Source of the DNA: Saprospiraceae bacterium
GTDB lineage: Bacteria > Bacteroidota > Bacteroidia > Bacteroidales > JAIPBB01
Assembly: GCA_021739805.1 (NCBI GenBank)
Contig: JAIPBB010000081.1
Location: 1 to 18,050 of the forward strand
Reading direction: 5' to 3'
DNA length: 18,050 nucleotides
The first letter of the stretch is position 1; every line of letters starts with the position of its first letter. A program made the position numbers and the translations under genes. This document shows positions 1 to 7,480 of the stretch, one piece after another. Below the pieces are notes generated by a model. It ran no database searches and was not told the DNA's origin. It saw only the letters and a list, made by a program, of their open reading frames with translations.

Positions 1-163
1 TGTCAGGAAAACAATAAAAATGTAACTGCTTGAAATAACGCAATTTAAAAATCACCCTAAAATAATTTGTTGAAAACTTTCAGGGTTATTAACCGATTTT
101 CTGGATTTTTAACGATTTTTGCTGCAATGTGGGTTAAATCAAATTTTTTATACATTTAAGGAT

Positions 164-237
164 TACATTTGCTTAATAATTTTATATTCAATTGTAATAG
201 CTGACAAATATTCCGGCTCATTTTTTTATTACTTTTG
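164..237 (+). promoter_or_regulatory. Candidate sigma-A -7 boxes upstream of the methyltransferase
   Basis: Two matches to the Bacteroidota -7 consensus TAnnTTTG lie ahead of the first gene: TACATTTG at 164-171 and TACTTTTG at 230-237. Neither has a clear TTTG about 19 bases further upstream, so each is a half-promoter only. The downstream one would give a leader of only about a dozen bases. The rest of bases 1-255 is AT-rich and I see no gene or terminator in it. Confidence 0.25.
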
Positions 238-255
238 GATAATTAAAATATTATT

Positions 256-1011
256 ATGAGAGCATTTTTTCTTAGTTTGATTTCTAATTATTTTAAAATT
301 TTTCAGTTTTTGATTAATATTAAGATTACTCGAAAAAAGATAAAAAAACATCAACATCTTTTTTCAGGTAAGCTTCTTGATATTGGAGCTGGAGACAAGC
401 CGTATAAGAAACTTTTTTCGTCAGCAAATGAATATATTGGCACCAACACCAAAAGGCATTATGAAGTAAATAATCTTTTGCCTGACGATAATTTTACAGA
501 TATTTGGATTGATGATGCATCAAAGCTTCCGTTTGATGATAATAGTTTTGACGGAGTGCTTTGTTTTCAGGTTCTATCGGTGATTAAAAAACCGAATGAC
601 TTTTTTAATGAAGTATCCAGAGTTTTAAAACCCGGTGGGAATTTAATGCTGACAACAGATTTTTTATATCCAAAATGGAGCAAGGAAGATGTTATGAGAC
701 ATACTGATGTTCATTTAAAACAAATGTGTGCTGAGAATTCTCTTGATTTAGTAAGCATTGAAAGTTTTGGTGGTTTTTTCACTATGTGGTATTCTTTACT
801 AATTCGTTTTGTCAGAAGTTATCCGGCAACTCTTTCAAAACGTAAAGGATTTCGTAGAAAACTTTTTGGTGCTTTATTTTTTATGTTGATGTTTATTCTC
901 ACTCCAATTATTTATCTAAAAGGCTTAATTATTTATCTCTGTGAAAAAAACATCACTGACGAATTTGACTATACTATGGATTTGTTTTTAGTTGCTCGGA
1001 AGAAAAAATAA
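256..1011 (+). CDS. Class I SAM-dependent methyltransferase with C-terminal membrane segment
   Basis: A 251-residue protein with the Rossmann-type SAM-binding fold of the Methyltransf_11/UbiE-like group. Motif I is LLDIGAGDKPY (about residues 40-50), followed by a motif II/III region LPFDDNSFDGVLCFQVL (about 91-107) and the post-motif EVSRVLKPGGNLMLTTDF (119-136). Residues about 205-230 are very hydrophobic and probably anchor the enzyme to the inner membrane. The N-terminus is basic and hydrophobic but has no cleavage site. The substrate is unknown. Methyltransferases of this shape in Bacteroidota often sit in glycan or lipid gene sets, and the neighbouring formyltransferase-like gene fits that, but this is inference. 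It is convergent with the next gene and ends about 75 bases from it, so it is a separate transcription unit. The family is clear; the role is not. Confidence 0.85.
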   Translation: MRAFFLSLISNYFKIFQFLINIKITRKKIKKHQHLFSGKLLDIGAGDKPYKKLFSSANEYIGTNTKRHYEVNNLLPDDNFTDIWIDDASKLPFDDNSFDGVLCFQVLSVIKKPNDFFNEVSRVLKPGGNLMLTTDFLYPKWSKEDVMRHTDVHLKQMCAENSLDLVSIESFGGFFTMWYSLLIRFVRSYPATLSKRKGFRRKLFGALFFMLMFILTPIIYLKGLIIYLCEKNITDEFDYTMDLFLVARKKK

Positions 1012-1062
1012 AGTTTGGAGTGAGCTAGAGTTTGGAGTGCCTAGAGTTGGGAGTTTGGAGAT
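1012..1062. repeat. Degenerate GTTTGGAGT short repeats after the methyltransferase stop codon
   Basis: Beginning one base after the stop codon, the motif AGTTTGGAG occurs at 1012-1020, 1029-1037 and 1052-1060, with a degenerate copy (AGTTGGGAG) at 1045-1053. Units are roughly 16-17 bases with 7-base sub-units near the end (GTTGGGA, GTTTGGA). It encodes nothing and has no hairpin with a T-run. Function unknown. Confidence 0.6.
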
Positions 1063-1086
1063 AATGTAGAAATAGCAAATTCTAAT

Positions 1087-2781
1087 TTAAAATAGCCTTT
1101 TCATTTTTCTTCTAATCTGCCGAATAAAATAATGCCAATTAAATTTGAATCTTTTCGCATCAATTAAAACATAATTATCAGTGAAGGACAATGTATGAAG
1201 ACCTTTTCGGTAGTTTTTTAAATTTTTAGGGCTTAAAAAGGATATGGCTTGTTCTTCAAATTCATGTTCATTTAGTTTTATGATTTTATTAATCACTATT
1301 TGAGAGCCATAGGTGGAAGCCGAATCCTGTGCAGGTCTGAAAATACCCTTTTCATTTTTAATGATTTGCCCTGCTGAACGTGATGAACAAATATCTGTTT
1401 TAACTGGATTTAGTATGTGAGGCAAATATGGCCCTTCTAAATTTTCAGAATAGAAAATATTCAATAAAGTATTGGAATTATACTTTTCGTTTGCGAAAAT
1501 CCACCATTTGTTATTGTGATTGAAAATTGCAGGGTCAACGGCTGCAAAATCAGGAAGTAAGGTTTTAGAAAAATCCAAAGTTTTGTTTTTATCATTCCAA
1601 ATATAGAGTTCAAGTTTTCCTGATGCGGATGCTTCAGGCAGGCAATAAATATTTTTATCATTTTTAAACACATAAGGAAATGAAAGATGGCTTTTATTAT
1701 CAAGGACTACTTTCTTTTCAATTATTTTAAAACTCTCTTTGTCTAGAATTAGCCACATAAGGTTTGCCGGCTCGGTTTTATAATCGTAATTCTCGCAAAA
1801 CACCTGGAGTTTATTGTCGTCTTCAAAAACAAAGCCATCGGCAAAATATTTATTTGGCTCATTGCTTTTAATCCAATGAATTTGTTTCTCTTGGATTCCG
1901 TTTTCAATTAAACTTTTTATATCTTTTTTGATAATTCCCAAAGCCCAATCTTCAGGACAAAAAAGCTCTTGATAATGAAATTTGATTTTATTACAAAATA
2001 GTTTAGTAAAAAATTTTAGCATCAGAAAATTTCGAGGTAAAAACCTGATTTTTGCGGAACTTGAACTTTCTTTGGTTGGATGTGAATCTTCACCACATTG
2101 AATTATCTGATTTGCAATTTGCCATGGCCAATCGATTGTTGAATTAAGTGTTGAATCGATATTGCCTTTGAAAGAATGACTTACAGTTTTAAACCATCCT
2201 TTTTTTAAAATTACTCCACCGTCAAGCCTATTTGTTAATCTTTGTAAAATTGCTCCATTTGCAGCATCCTTTTCCATAATTTCCCAAAAACCTGATGGAA
2301 CTCCACGATAAATTTGCTCATCATCGTGATGGAAGGACCAAACACCATATTTTGCTGAGTTTAAAATCTCTCCTTTGATAATGCTGAAACCGTATCGAAT
2401 AATAAAATCCAATTTGTATTCTTTAATTTTTGAAATATCATCATCAGAAAAATACTGGGAAAATTTCTTTTTTTCAGTTTTACATTTTATTATTGGAATA
2501 TCTTTTAATTCAAAGGAAAGACTTTTAATTTCTTTTGCAGAAGGGCGAAGAAAAAATCGTTGGTAAAAATTGAATAATGCATTCTTTCCCAGGAAACGGG
2601 CAGATTTACTGAATAAGGATTTTTCTTCAATAGAATTATCATCAATTATTAAAAGAGCACATTCCTGTCCGTTTTCCAATAAAATTTTAATGCTTTCAGC
2701 TTGCCATGACTGGAATTCATATCCTGAACACATTATCCCGAATCGTAAATTTTGTTGGCTTTTTTTCTCTGATGAAAGCAT
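1087..2781 (-). CDS. Two-domain protein: formyltransferase-like N-terminus and beta-propeller-like C-terminus
   Basis: A 564-residue protein. Residues about 10-235 resemble the formyltransferase fold of Fmt/PurN/ArnA. The diagnostic stretch SFHHDDEQIYRG (149-160) corresponds to the family's NxHxS...RG region, and NRLDGGVIL (184-192) supplies the catalytic Asp (D187). The usual catalytic Asn before the His is Ser149 here. Residues about 310-555 have blade-like repeats (FADGFVFEDDNKLQVFCE, LSFPYVFKNDKNIYCLPE, AVDPAIFNHNNKWWIFAN). They resemble the N-terminal domain of plant glucosamine inositolphosphorylceramide transferase and the five-bladed GH43/GH32 propellers. There is no signal peptide, so the protein is probably cytoplasmic. 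It follows the MerR-type gene by 51 bases on the same strand and may be co-transcribed with it. A likely role is N-formylation of an amino sugar or building of a surface glycan or lipid; this is inference. The domain assignments come from recognised motifs only. Confidence 0.7.
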   Translation of the reverse strand: MLSSEKKSQQNLRFGIMCSGYEFQSWQAESIKILLENGQECALLIIDDNSIEEKSLFSKSARFLGKNALFNFYQRFFLRPSAKEIKSLSFELKDIPIIKCKTEKKKFSQYFSDDDISKIKEYKLDFIIRYGFSIIKGEILNSAKYGVWSFHHDDEQIYRGVPSGFWEIMEKDAANGAILQRLTNRLDGGVILKKGWFKTVSHSFKGNIDSTLNSTIDWPWQIANQIIQCGEDSHPTKESSSSAKIRFLPRNFLMLKFFTKLFCNKIKFHYQELFCPEDWALGIIKKDIKSLIENGIQEKQIHWIKSNEPNKYFADGFVFEDDNKLQVFCENYDYKTEPANLMWLILDKESFKIIEKKVVLDNKSHLSFPYVFKNDKNIYCLPEASASGKLELYIWNDKNKTLDFSKTLLPDFAAVDPAIFNHNNKWWIFANEKYNSNTLLNIFYSENLEGPYLPHILNPVKTDICSSRSAGQIIKNEKGIFRPAQDSASTYGSQIVINKIIKLNEHEFEEQAISFLSPKNLKNYRKGLHTLSFTDNYVLIDAKRFKFNWHYFIRQIRRKMKRLF

Positions 2782-2832
2782 AAATTAGTGAAAATTTATT
2801 TTATGGTGAAAGGAAATAAAAACTGATTTATT

Positions 2833-3168
2833 CTACAAATCCTTTTTAATCTCAAGCAGAAATGATTTAATGTTTTCCAATGATTTAATAATTTCAATAT
2901 TATTAATAGTGTCTTCCTTGTTTTCTTTTAGTTTATCTTTTGCTCCCTGCAATGTAAATCCTCTTTCCTTGACCAAATGGAAAATAATATGAAAATTATC
3001 AACATCCTGTTGAGTGAAAAGTCGATTTCCTTTTTTATTCTTTTGAGGCTTTATTATATCAAATTCTTTCTCCCAAAACCTTATTAAGGAAGTATTAACA
3101 TTAAACATTCCAGCAACTTCACCAATTGCGTAATACACTTTCTTTATCTCAGGCTTTTTATAAGGCAT
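2833..3168 (-). CDS. MerR-type helix-turn-helix transcriptional regulator
   Basis: A short (111-residue) regulator. Residues 11-70 match the MerR winged helix-turn-helix: YYAIGEVAGMFNVNTSLIRFWEKEF, then the wing NKKGNRLFTQQDVDNFHIIFHLV. In place of the common 'RYYE' the protein has 'RFWEKEF', as in the small MerR-like proteins widespread in Bacteroidota. Residues 70-111 form a helical tail (ERGFTLQGAKDKLKEN and a Lys/Glu/Ile-rich end) suited to dimerisation. There is no effector or metal-binding domain and no Cys pair, so it is not a classical MerR, CueR or SoxR sensor. It starts with ATG and lies 51 bases upstream of the formyltransferase/propeller gene in the same direction. Its targets are unknown; that gene or its own promoter are candidates. 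Confidence 0.85.
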   Translation of the reverse strand: MPYKKPEIKKVYYAIGEVAGMFNVNTSLIRFWEKEFDIIKPQKNKKGNRLFTQQDVDNFHIIFHLVKERGFTLQGAKDKLKENKEDTINNIEIIKSLENIKSFLLEIKKDL

Positions 3169-3472
3169 AATATTAGAGTTTTACAAAGCGTAAATATAAT
3201 GAAATTTCAGAATAGTTTGATTGCAAAAATGAATTTTTGTGCTCAGGGAAGGACTTGAATCTTCTTATTGGCAAAAAATAGCTGCAATAAACTGCAATAT
3301 CTCTTGATTAATGCTTGATATAAAAAGAATAATGAACATAACGCACTGAATAATGAATTTCGAAGATTGCAATTAATGACACATCACAAATCATTAATAC
3401 TACGGACTTAATTGTTTCGTAGGTGTTCGAAAATTGTTATGCTGTACTGATGAAGTCGAAGTATTCAAATAC
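3169..3472. other. Gene-free stretch between the MerR gene and the tRNA genes
   Basis: About 300 bases with no credible coding frame. It holds a possible tRNA 3'-end remnant at 3240-3264 (minus strand) and an 8-base inverted repeat ATTAATGA / TCATTAAT at 3372-3379 and 3391-3398 with no T-run. Near the MerR start there is an imperfect -7 box (TACGCTTTG on the minus strand, 3184-3192, one base too long). I see no other structure. Confidence 0.5.
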
Positions 3473-3501
3473 AAAAAAAAAGCCTCGAATAAATTCGAGG
3501 C
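3473..3501 (-). terminator. Rho-independent terminator after tRNA-Leu
   Basis: Perfect arms GCCTCGAAT (3482-3490) and ATTCGAGGC (3493-3501) form a strong stem. They are followed in the minus direction by a run of T (the A-run at 3473-3481). It begins 8 bases after the 3' end of tRNA-Leu. Confidence 0.85.
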
Positions 3502-3509
3502 CTTTCGGG

Positions 3510-3594
3510 TACCCAGGGCGGGACTTGAACCCGCACGAACGCAATGTTCATTGGATTTTAAGTCCAACGTGTCTACCAATTCCACCACCTGGGC
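3510..3594 (-). tRNA. tRNA-Leu (anticodon UAA)
   Basis: This is an 85-base class II (long variable arm) tRNA on the minus strand. The acceptor arms are GCCCAGG and CCTGGGT (first pair G-U). The D-arm contains GGTAGAC, and the anticodon stem-loop TTGGA-CTTAAAA-TCCAA gives UAA. The long variable arm and the T-arm GCGGG-TTCAAGT-CCCGC are intact. The discriminator is A and CCA is not encoded. It decodes UUA, an important codon in an AT-rich genome. It lies 38 bases downstream of tRNA-Gly, with a terminator-like hairpin between them. Confidence 0.95.
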
Positions 3595-3602
3595 ATGATT
3601 TC

Positions 3603-3629
3603 AAAAAAATCCCGATACGCCATCGGGAT
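3603..3629 (-). terminator. Terminator-like hairpin between tRNA-Gly and tRNA-Leu
   Basis: Arms ATCCCGAT (3609-3616) and ATCGGGAT (3622-3629) make a perfect 8-base-pair stem with a 5-base loop. In the minus direction it is followed by TTTTTT(T) (A-run 3603-3609). It starts 3 bases after the tRNA-Gly 3' end and ends 8 bases before tRNA-Leu, so it would stop or partly stop transcription between the two tRNA genes. Confidence 0.75.
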
Positions 3630-3632
3630 GTG

Positions 3633-3705
<73 letters not shown>

Positions 3706-3721
3706 ATAATTTTTAGGACTG

Positions 3722-3751
3722 CAAAGATAGTTAATTTTTGAAATTCACAAA
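3722..3751 (-). promoter_or_regulatory. Sigma-A-type promoter for tRNA-Gly
   Basis: On the minus strand TTTG (3748-3751) is followed after 18 bases by TATCTTTG (3722-3729), a full match to TAnnTTTG. The start point would be close to 3715, about 10 bases before the mature tRNA 5' end, as expected for a tRNA gene. Confidence 0.7.
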
Positions 3752-3807
3752 AAAAAAGCTAAAGTATTTTTGTTTTTTTAAAGTAAGTAATCAGCATTAA
3801 ATAAAAC

Positions 3808-3828
3808 CTGAAACTTGAAACTTGAAAC
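3808..3828. repeat. 7-base tandem repeat (TTGAAAC) downstream of mutS
   Basis: Three head-to-tail heptamers: CTGAAAC, TTGAAAC, TTGAAAC. Related GTGAAAC and CTGTAAC pieces occur at about 3874-3887, after the palindrome. It is non-coding, between the tRNA promoter and the mutS stop codon. Confidence 0.65.
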
Positions 3829-3843
3829 CCTTTCACTGAGCGC

Positions 3844-3863
3844 CTTGCCTGCCGGCAGGCAAG
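3844..3863. repeat. GC-rich perfect 20-base palindrome
   Basis: CTTGCCTGCC-GGCAGGCAAG is perfectly self-complementary and much richer in G and C than its surroundings. It sits inside CACTGAGCG...GAAGTCGAAGTG, itself a partial inverted pair. On the minus strand it lies about 30 bases after the mutS stop, so it may form an RNA hairpin there, but no T-run follows. It looks like an inserted intergenic repeat unit. Confidence 0.7.
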
Positions 3864-3890
3864 AAGTCGAAGTGTGAAACCTGTAACAAT

Positions 3891-6515
3891 TTATTTCCCC
3901 AACAACTTTTTAATTTCATTCAATTTCATCAGGGCTTCAACCGGTGTAAGAGTATTGATATCTGTATTTAAGATATCTTCTTTAATTTGTTGTAGCAATG
4001 GGTCATCAAGTTGAATAAAACTTAATTGATAATTATCGACTATTTTTTTGCTACTAACTTTTTGAACTTTTTTTGTTAGTTCGTCGTGGCTATGAGATTT
4101 CTCTAATTGTTTAAGAATTTCATTAGCCCTGTCAACTGCCTGGGCAGGCATTCCTGCCATTTTTGCAACATGGATTCCAAAACTGTGTTCAGTGCCACCT
4201 GGAATCAGCTTCCTAATAAAAATTATTTTATTGTTTATTTCTTTAACTGCAACATGGAAATTTTTGATTCTTGGTAATGAAGTTGTCATTTCGTTTAGCT
4301 CATGATAATGAGTAGCAAATAAAACTTTTGCTCTAAACATAGGATGTTCATGAAGATATTCTGCAATTGCCCATGCTATTGAAATCCCATCATAAGTGCT
4401 TGTTCCTCTACCAATTTCATCTAATAAAATTAAACTTCGATTTGAAATATTATTAAGAATACTTGCAGTTTCATTCATCTCTACCATAAAAGTTGATTCT
4501 CCGGACGAAATATTGTCAGATGCACCAACTCTTGTGAATATTTTATCGACCAAACCAATTTTAGCGGCAGTTGCAGGAACATAGCAACCCATTTGAGAAA
4601 GAAGGACAATAAGAGCTGTTTGGCGTAGCAAAGCTGATTTTCCGGACATATTGGGTCCGGTAATCATTAGGATTTGTTGCTTATTATTATCTAAATAAAC
4701 ATCGTTTGCAATATATTCTTCTCCAATTGGAAGTTGTTGTTCAATTACCGGGTGTCTGCCTCCTTTTATGTCAATGATATTGGAATCATTCAATTTTGGC
4801 TTCGCATAATTATTCTTTTTTGAAATAGTAGCGAATGAAAGCAAGCAATCAAGTTGGGCAATTAAATTTGCATTTAGCTGTATTGGTTGAATGTATTCTG
4901 CTAAACTTAAAACCAGATCGTTATATAATTCTAATTCGAGAGCAAGAATTTTTTCTTCAGCACCAAGAATTTTTTCTTCATATTCCTTTAATTCATCGGT
5001 TATGTAGCGTTCACCACTAACAAGTGTTTGTTTCCTGTGCCACTCTTCAGGAACTTTATCTTTATGTGCATTTGTTACTTCAAGATAGTAGCCAAAAACA
5101 TTATTAAAACCAATTTTCAAGGATGAAATACCGGTGTTTTGAATTTCTCTTTGTTGAATTTGCACAAGATAATCTTTACCTGAAAAGGCTAGTTTTCGTA
5201 AATTATCAAGCTCATCCGATACCCCGTTACAAATAACATTTCCTTTTATTATCAATGCAGGAGGTTCAGTATTGATTTCTTTTTCTATTTTTTCTGATAT
5301 AAAATTGCATGGATTGAGTTGTTCTGCAATTTTCTTAAGAGATTTATTATTTGAAGTCAAACAAGCATTTTTTATAGGTTCAATTGAATTTAATGCTCTT
5401 TTCAACTGGACAATTTCACGGGGATTAATTTTTCCGATTGCAACTTTTGAGATTATTCTTTCCAGGTCGCCAATAGTTTTAATGTTTTTATAAAGTATAT
5501 CAATAAATCCTAGATTATCAAGCATATACTCTATTACATTATGTCTGTCTTCAATTAATTTCTTTTCCTTTAAAGGAAGTACTATCCACCGTTTCAACAA
5601 ACGTGAACCCATTGGAGAAATGGTATGGTCAATAACATCAATTAGTGATGTTCCATCAGGACTTATAGTGTTTAGTAATTCAAGATTACGAATAGTAAAC
5701 CTATCCAGCCAAACATATTTATCTTCTTCAATTCTCGAAATTTTTGAAATATGTTGAATTTTATGATGATGGGTTTCTGCCAAATAATGCAAGGCTGCTC
5801 CGGCTGCAATAATTCCTTTTTCATTTTCAACTATTCCAAAACCTTTTAATGATTTTGTTCCAAAATGATTTAATAAAATATCATTTGCAAAATCCTCGGA
5901 ATAAACCCAATCATCAAAAGTGTTGGTGTAAAATTTATCTCCAAAATATTCAAAAAACTTTTCTCGTTTATTTTTCTGAATGATTATCTCACTTGGATTA
6001 AAGCCCTGAATTAGTTTGTCAATATATTCGAGTGAACCCTGAGCAATAAAAAATTCACCAGTCGAAATGTCAAGAAAAGCAATACCTGATGTTTTAACAT
6101 CTAAATCTATGCTCGCTAGAAAATTATTTGATTTACCATCTAAAACATTATCATTAAGAGAAACCCCGGGTGTGACCAATTCAGTAACACCTCTTTTAAC
6201 TATAGTCTTTGTTAGTTTGGGGTCTTCAAGCTGGTCGCAAATTGCAACTCTTTGACCTGCTTTCACTAGTTTGGGTAAATAAGTGTCGAGGGAATGATGT
6301 GGAAATCCGGCTAACTCAACATATGCAGCTTTGCCATTTGCCCGTCGTGTAAGGACAATACCTAAAATATTTGATGTTTTTATTGCATCATCACCAAAGG
6401 TTTCGTAGAAATCTCCAACTCTGAATAATAAAAGTGCATCGGGATATTTTGCTTTAATGGCATTAAACTGCTTCATTAAAGGAGTTTCTGCTATTTCTTT
6501 TTTTACTTCTGCCAA
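3891..6515 (-). CDS. mutS: DNA mismatch repair ATPase MutS
   Basis: At 874 residues this is full length for MutS, which recognises mismatches and small loops and recruits MutL. The N-terminal mismatch-binding domain has GDFYETF with Phe36 and Glu38, the wedge residues. Connector, core and clamp domains occupy about 130-580. The ATPase domain has Walker A GPNMSGKS (620-627), the STFMVEM signature (684-690), Walker [13 protein letters not shown] (695-706) and the ATHYHEL motif (734-740). The tail (about 800-874) is the usual helical dimerisation end. The start codon is TTG: no in-frame ATG exists between the upstream stop and Met14, and starting at Met14 would cut off the conserved ETPLMKQ lead-in. 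It is divergent from the RNA methyltransferase gene. No residue looks missing. Confidence 0.97.
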   Translation of the reverse strand: MAEVKKEIAETPLMKQFNAIKAKYPDALLLFRVGDFYETFGDDAIKTSNILGIVLTRRANGKAAYVELAGFPHHSLDTYLPKLVKAGQRVAICDQLEDPKLTKTIVKRGVTELVTPGVSLNDNVLDGKSNNFLASIDLDVKTSGIAFLDISTGEFFIAQGSLEYIDKLIQGFNPSEIIIQKNKREKFFEYFGDKFYTNTFDDWVYSEDFANDILLNHFGTKSLKGFGIVENEKGIIAAGAALHYLAETHHHKIQHISKISRIEEDKYVWLDRFTIRNLELLNTISPDGTSLIDVIDHTISPMGSRLLKRWIVLPLKEKKLIEDRHNVIEYMLDNLGFIDILYKNIKTIGDLERIISKVAIGKINPREIVQLKRALNSIEPIKNACLTSNNKSLKKIAEQLNPCNFISEKIEKEINTEPPALIIKGNVICNGVSDELDNLRKLAFSGKDYLVQIQQREIQNTGISSLKIGFNNVFGYYLEVTNAHKDKVPEEWHRKQTLVSGERYITDELKEYEEKILGAEEKILALELELYNDLVLSLAEYIQPIQLNANLIAQLDCLLSFATISKKNNYAKPKLNDSNIIDIKGGRHPVIEQQLPIGEEYIANDVYLDNNKQQILMITGPNMSGKSALLRQTALIVLLSQMGCYVPATAAKIGLVDKIFTRVGASDNISSGESTFMVEMNETASILNNISNRSLILLDEIGRGTSTYDGISIAWAIAEYLHEHPMFRAKVLFATHYHELNEMTTSLPRIKNFHVAVKEINNKIIFIRKLIPGGTEHSFGIHVAKMAGMPAQAVDRANEILKQLEKSHSHDELTKKVQKVSSKKIVDNYQLSFIQLDDPLLQQIKEDILNTDINTLTPVEALMKLNEIKKLLGK

Positions 6516-6534
6516 TTTATATTGTTTAAGAAAA

Positions 6535-6542
6535 CAAATTTA
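6535..6542 (-). promoter_or_regulatory. Candidate -7 box for mutS
   Basis: TAAATTTG on the minus strand matches TAnnTTTG and lies 20 bases before the TTG start. The expected TTTG about 19 bases further upstream is not present, so this is only a half-match. Confidence 0.35.
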
Positions 6543-6632
6543 AAATTATATCTGAAATTTTAACTGTTTAAATGAAAAGTCTTTTGAACAATTTACTATT
6601 TTAACTTAGTTAATGATTGAATTAATGAGGTG

Positions 6633-6691
6633 CGAAGCACAAATGAAGCAAAGAAAATGACAGCGAAGCGAATGACACGAAGTAAATGACA
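6633..6691. repeat. 14-base tandem repeat (CGAAGYRAATGACA-type)
   Basis: There are four related 14-base units in the mutS/RNA-methyltransferase divergent region: 6633-6646 (CGAAGCACAAATGA), 6649-6662 (CAAAGAAAATGACA), 6664-6677 (CGAAGCGAATGACA) and 6678-6691 (CGAAGTAAATGACA). The last two are adjacent and differ at two positions. The repeat ends about 45 bases before the putative -7 box of the next gene. Confidence 0.7.
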
Positions 6692-6737
6692 TAAGTTATT
6701 TAATAGTTTTTTCAAGGATAAATAGCTACAAATCATG

Positions 6738-6745
6738 TAAATTTG
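6738..6745 (+). promoter_or_regulatory. Candidate -7 box for the RNA methyltransferase gene
   Basis: TAAATTTG matches TAnnTTTG and lies 23 bases before the ATG. The sequence 19 bases upstream is TTCAAGG rather than TTTG, so the -33 half is weak. Confidence 0.4.
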
Positions 6746-6768
6746 CATTTAAACTTAATACAGGAATA

Positions 6769-7308
6769 ATGCGGAAATTAAAAAATAGTGAATTGAACAG
6801 ATTAAGTGTCGATGAATTTAAAAGGGCAGTAAAAATTCCAGTAGTTGTAATTTTAGATAATATTAGGAGTTTGAGTAATATAGGTTCAGTATTTAGGACA
6901 TCTGATGCATTTAGGGTTCAAGAAATTTATTTGTGCGGTATTACAGCAAGACCACCACATCCCGAAATTCATAAAACAGCTCTTGGAGCCACTGATTCAG
7001 TTGATTGGAAGTATTTTGAAGAAGTTCATGAAGCTATATTTAAACTTAAAAATTCAGGCTATAAGGTTTATGCAATTGAGCAGGCTGAAAATAGCATTGA
7101 GCTAAATGATATTGCAATTAAAGCTGATGATAAATTGGCTATAATTTTTGGCAATGAAGTTAAAGGGGTTAGCGATAAAGCTATGAAGCTAGTGGATTGC
7201 TCAATTGAACTTAATCAATATGGAACAAAACATTCTTTAAATATTTCGGTAAGTGCAGGAATTGTTATTTGGGAATTGTTTAAGGTGTATCAGCATAGTT
7301 TAATCTAA
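6769..7308 (+). CDS. SpoU/TrmH-family RNA 2'-O-ribose methyltransferase
   Basis: A 179-residue enzyme of the SPOUT (trefoil-knot) superfamily, which transfers a methyl group from SAM to a ribose 2'-OH of tRNA or rRNA. All three SpoU motifs are present. Motif 1 is NIRSLSNIGSVFRTSDAF (31-48), with Asn37 and the catalytic Arg43. Motif 2 is LAIIFGNEVKGVSDK (123-137). Motif 3 is LNQYGTKHSLNISVSAGIVI (148-167). It lacks the L30e-like N-terminal RNA-binding domain of RlmB/TrmH-long types, so it is the short form, nearest in size to TrmL or short TrmH, but the RNA target cannot be fixed from sequence. It is divergent from mutS and alone in its transcription unit. The ATG at 6769 gives a standard length. 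Confidence 0.92.
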   Translation: MRKLKNSELNRLSVDEFKRAVKIPVVVILDNIRSLSNIGSVFRTSDAFRVQEIYLCGITARPPHPEIHKTALGATDSVDWKYFEEVHEAIFKLKNSGYKVYAIEQAENSIELNDIAIKADDKLAIIFGNEVKGVSDKAMKLVDCSIELNQYGTKHSLNISVSAGIVIWELFKVYQHSLI

Positions 7309-7344
7309 TTAATTTATTCTAAGAGTTAAATAAAAAACAAATTT

Positions 7345-7386
7345 GCATCTAGCATCTTGCATCCTGTATCCTGCAACTTGTATCAG
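7345..7386. repeat. Six tandem 7-base units (GCATCYT-type)
   Basis: Consecutive heptamers are GCATCTA, GCATCTT, GCATCCT, GTATCCT, GCAACTT and GTATCAG, exactly in register. The array lies between the RNA methyltransferase stop and the terminator of the converging OmpA-family gene. Confidence 0.75.
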
Positions 7387-7426
7387 CAGTAGTTCGATTT
7401 GCATTCAGAACAACTAATAGCGAAAC

Positions 7427-7458
7427 AAAAAAGCCCCTTTAATTAAATAAAGAGGCTT
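7427..7458 (-). terminator. Terminator for the OmpA-family gene
   Basis: Arms AAGCCCCTTT (7431-7440) and AAAGAGGCTT (7449-7458) pair with one C-A mismatch and an 8-base loop. A T-run follows in the minus direction (A-run 7427-7432). It begins 22 bases after the stop codon. Confidence 0.75.
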
Positions 7459-7480
7459 GAATTTCTTTTGTGTGATTAAA

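Noticed and set aside
1461..2788. Short open frames overlapping the formyltransferase/propeller gene
   Set aside because: They are out of frame with or antisense to a long gene with clear domain motifs.
3372..3398. Inverted repeat ATTAATGA / TCATTAAT as a terminator
   Set aside because: The stem is short and AT-only and no T-run follows on either strand.
4396..6255. Several plus-strand open frames inside mutS
   Set aside because: They are antisense to well-conserved MutS domains and carry no recognisable motifs.
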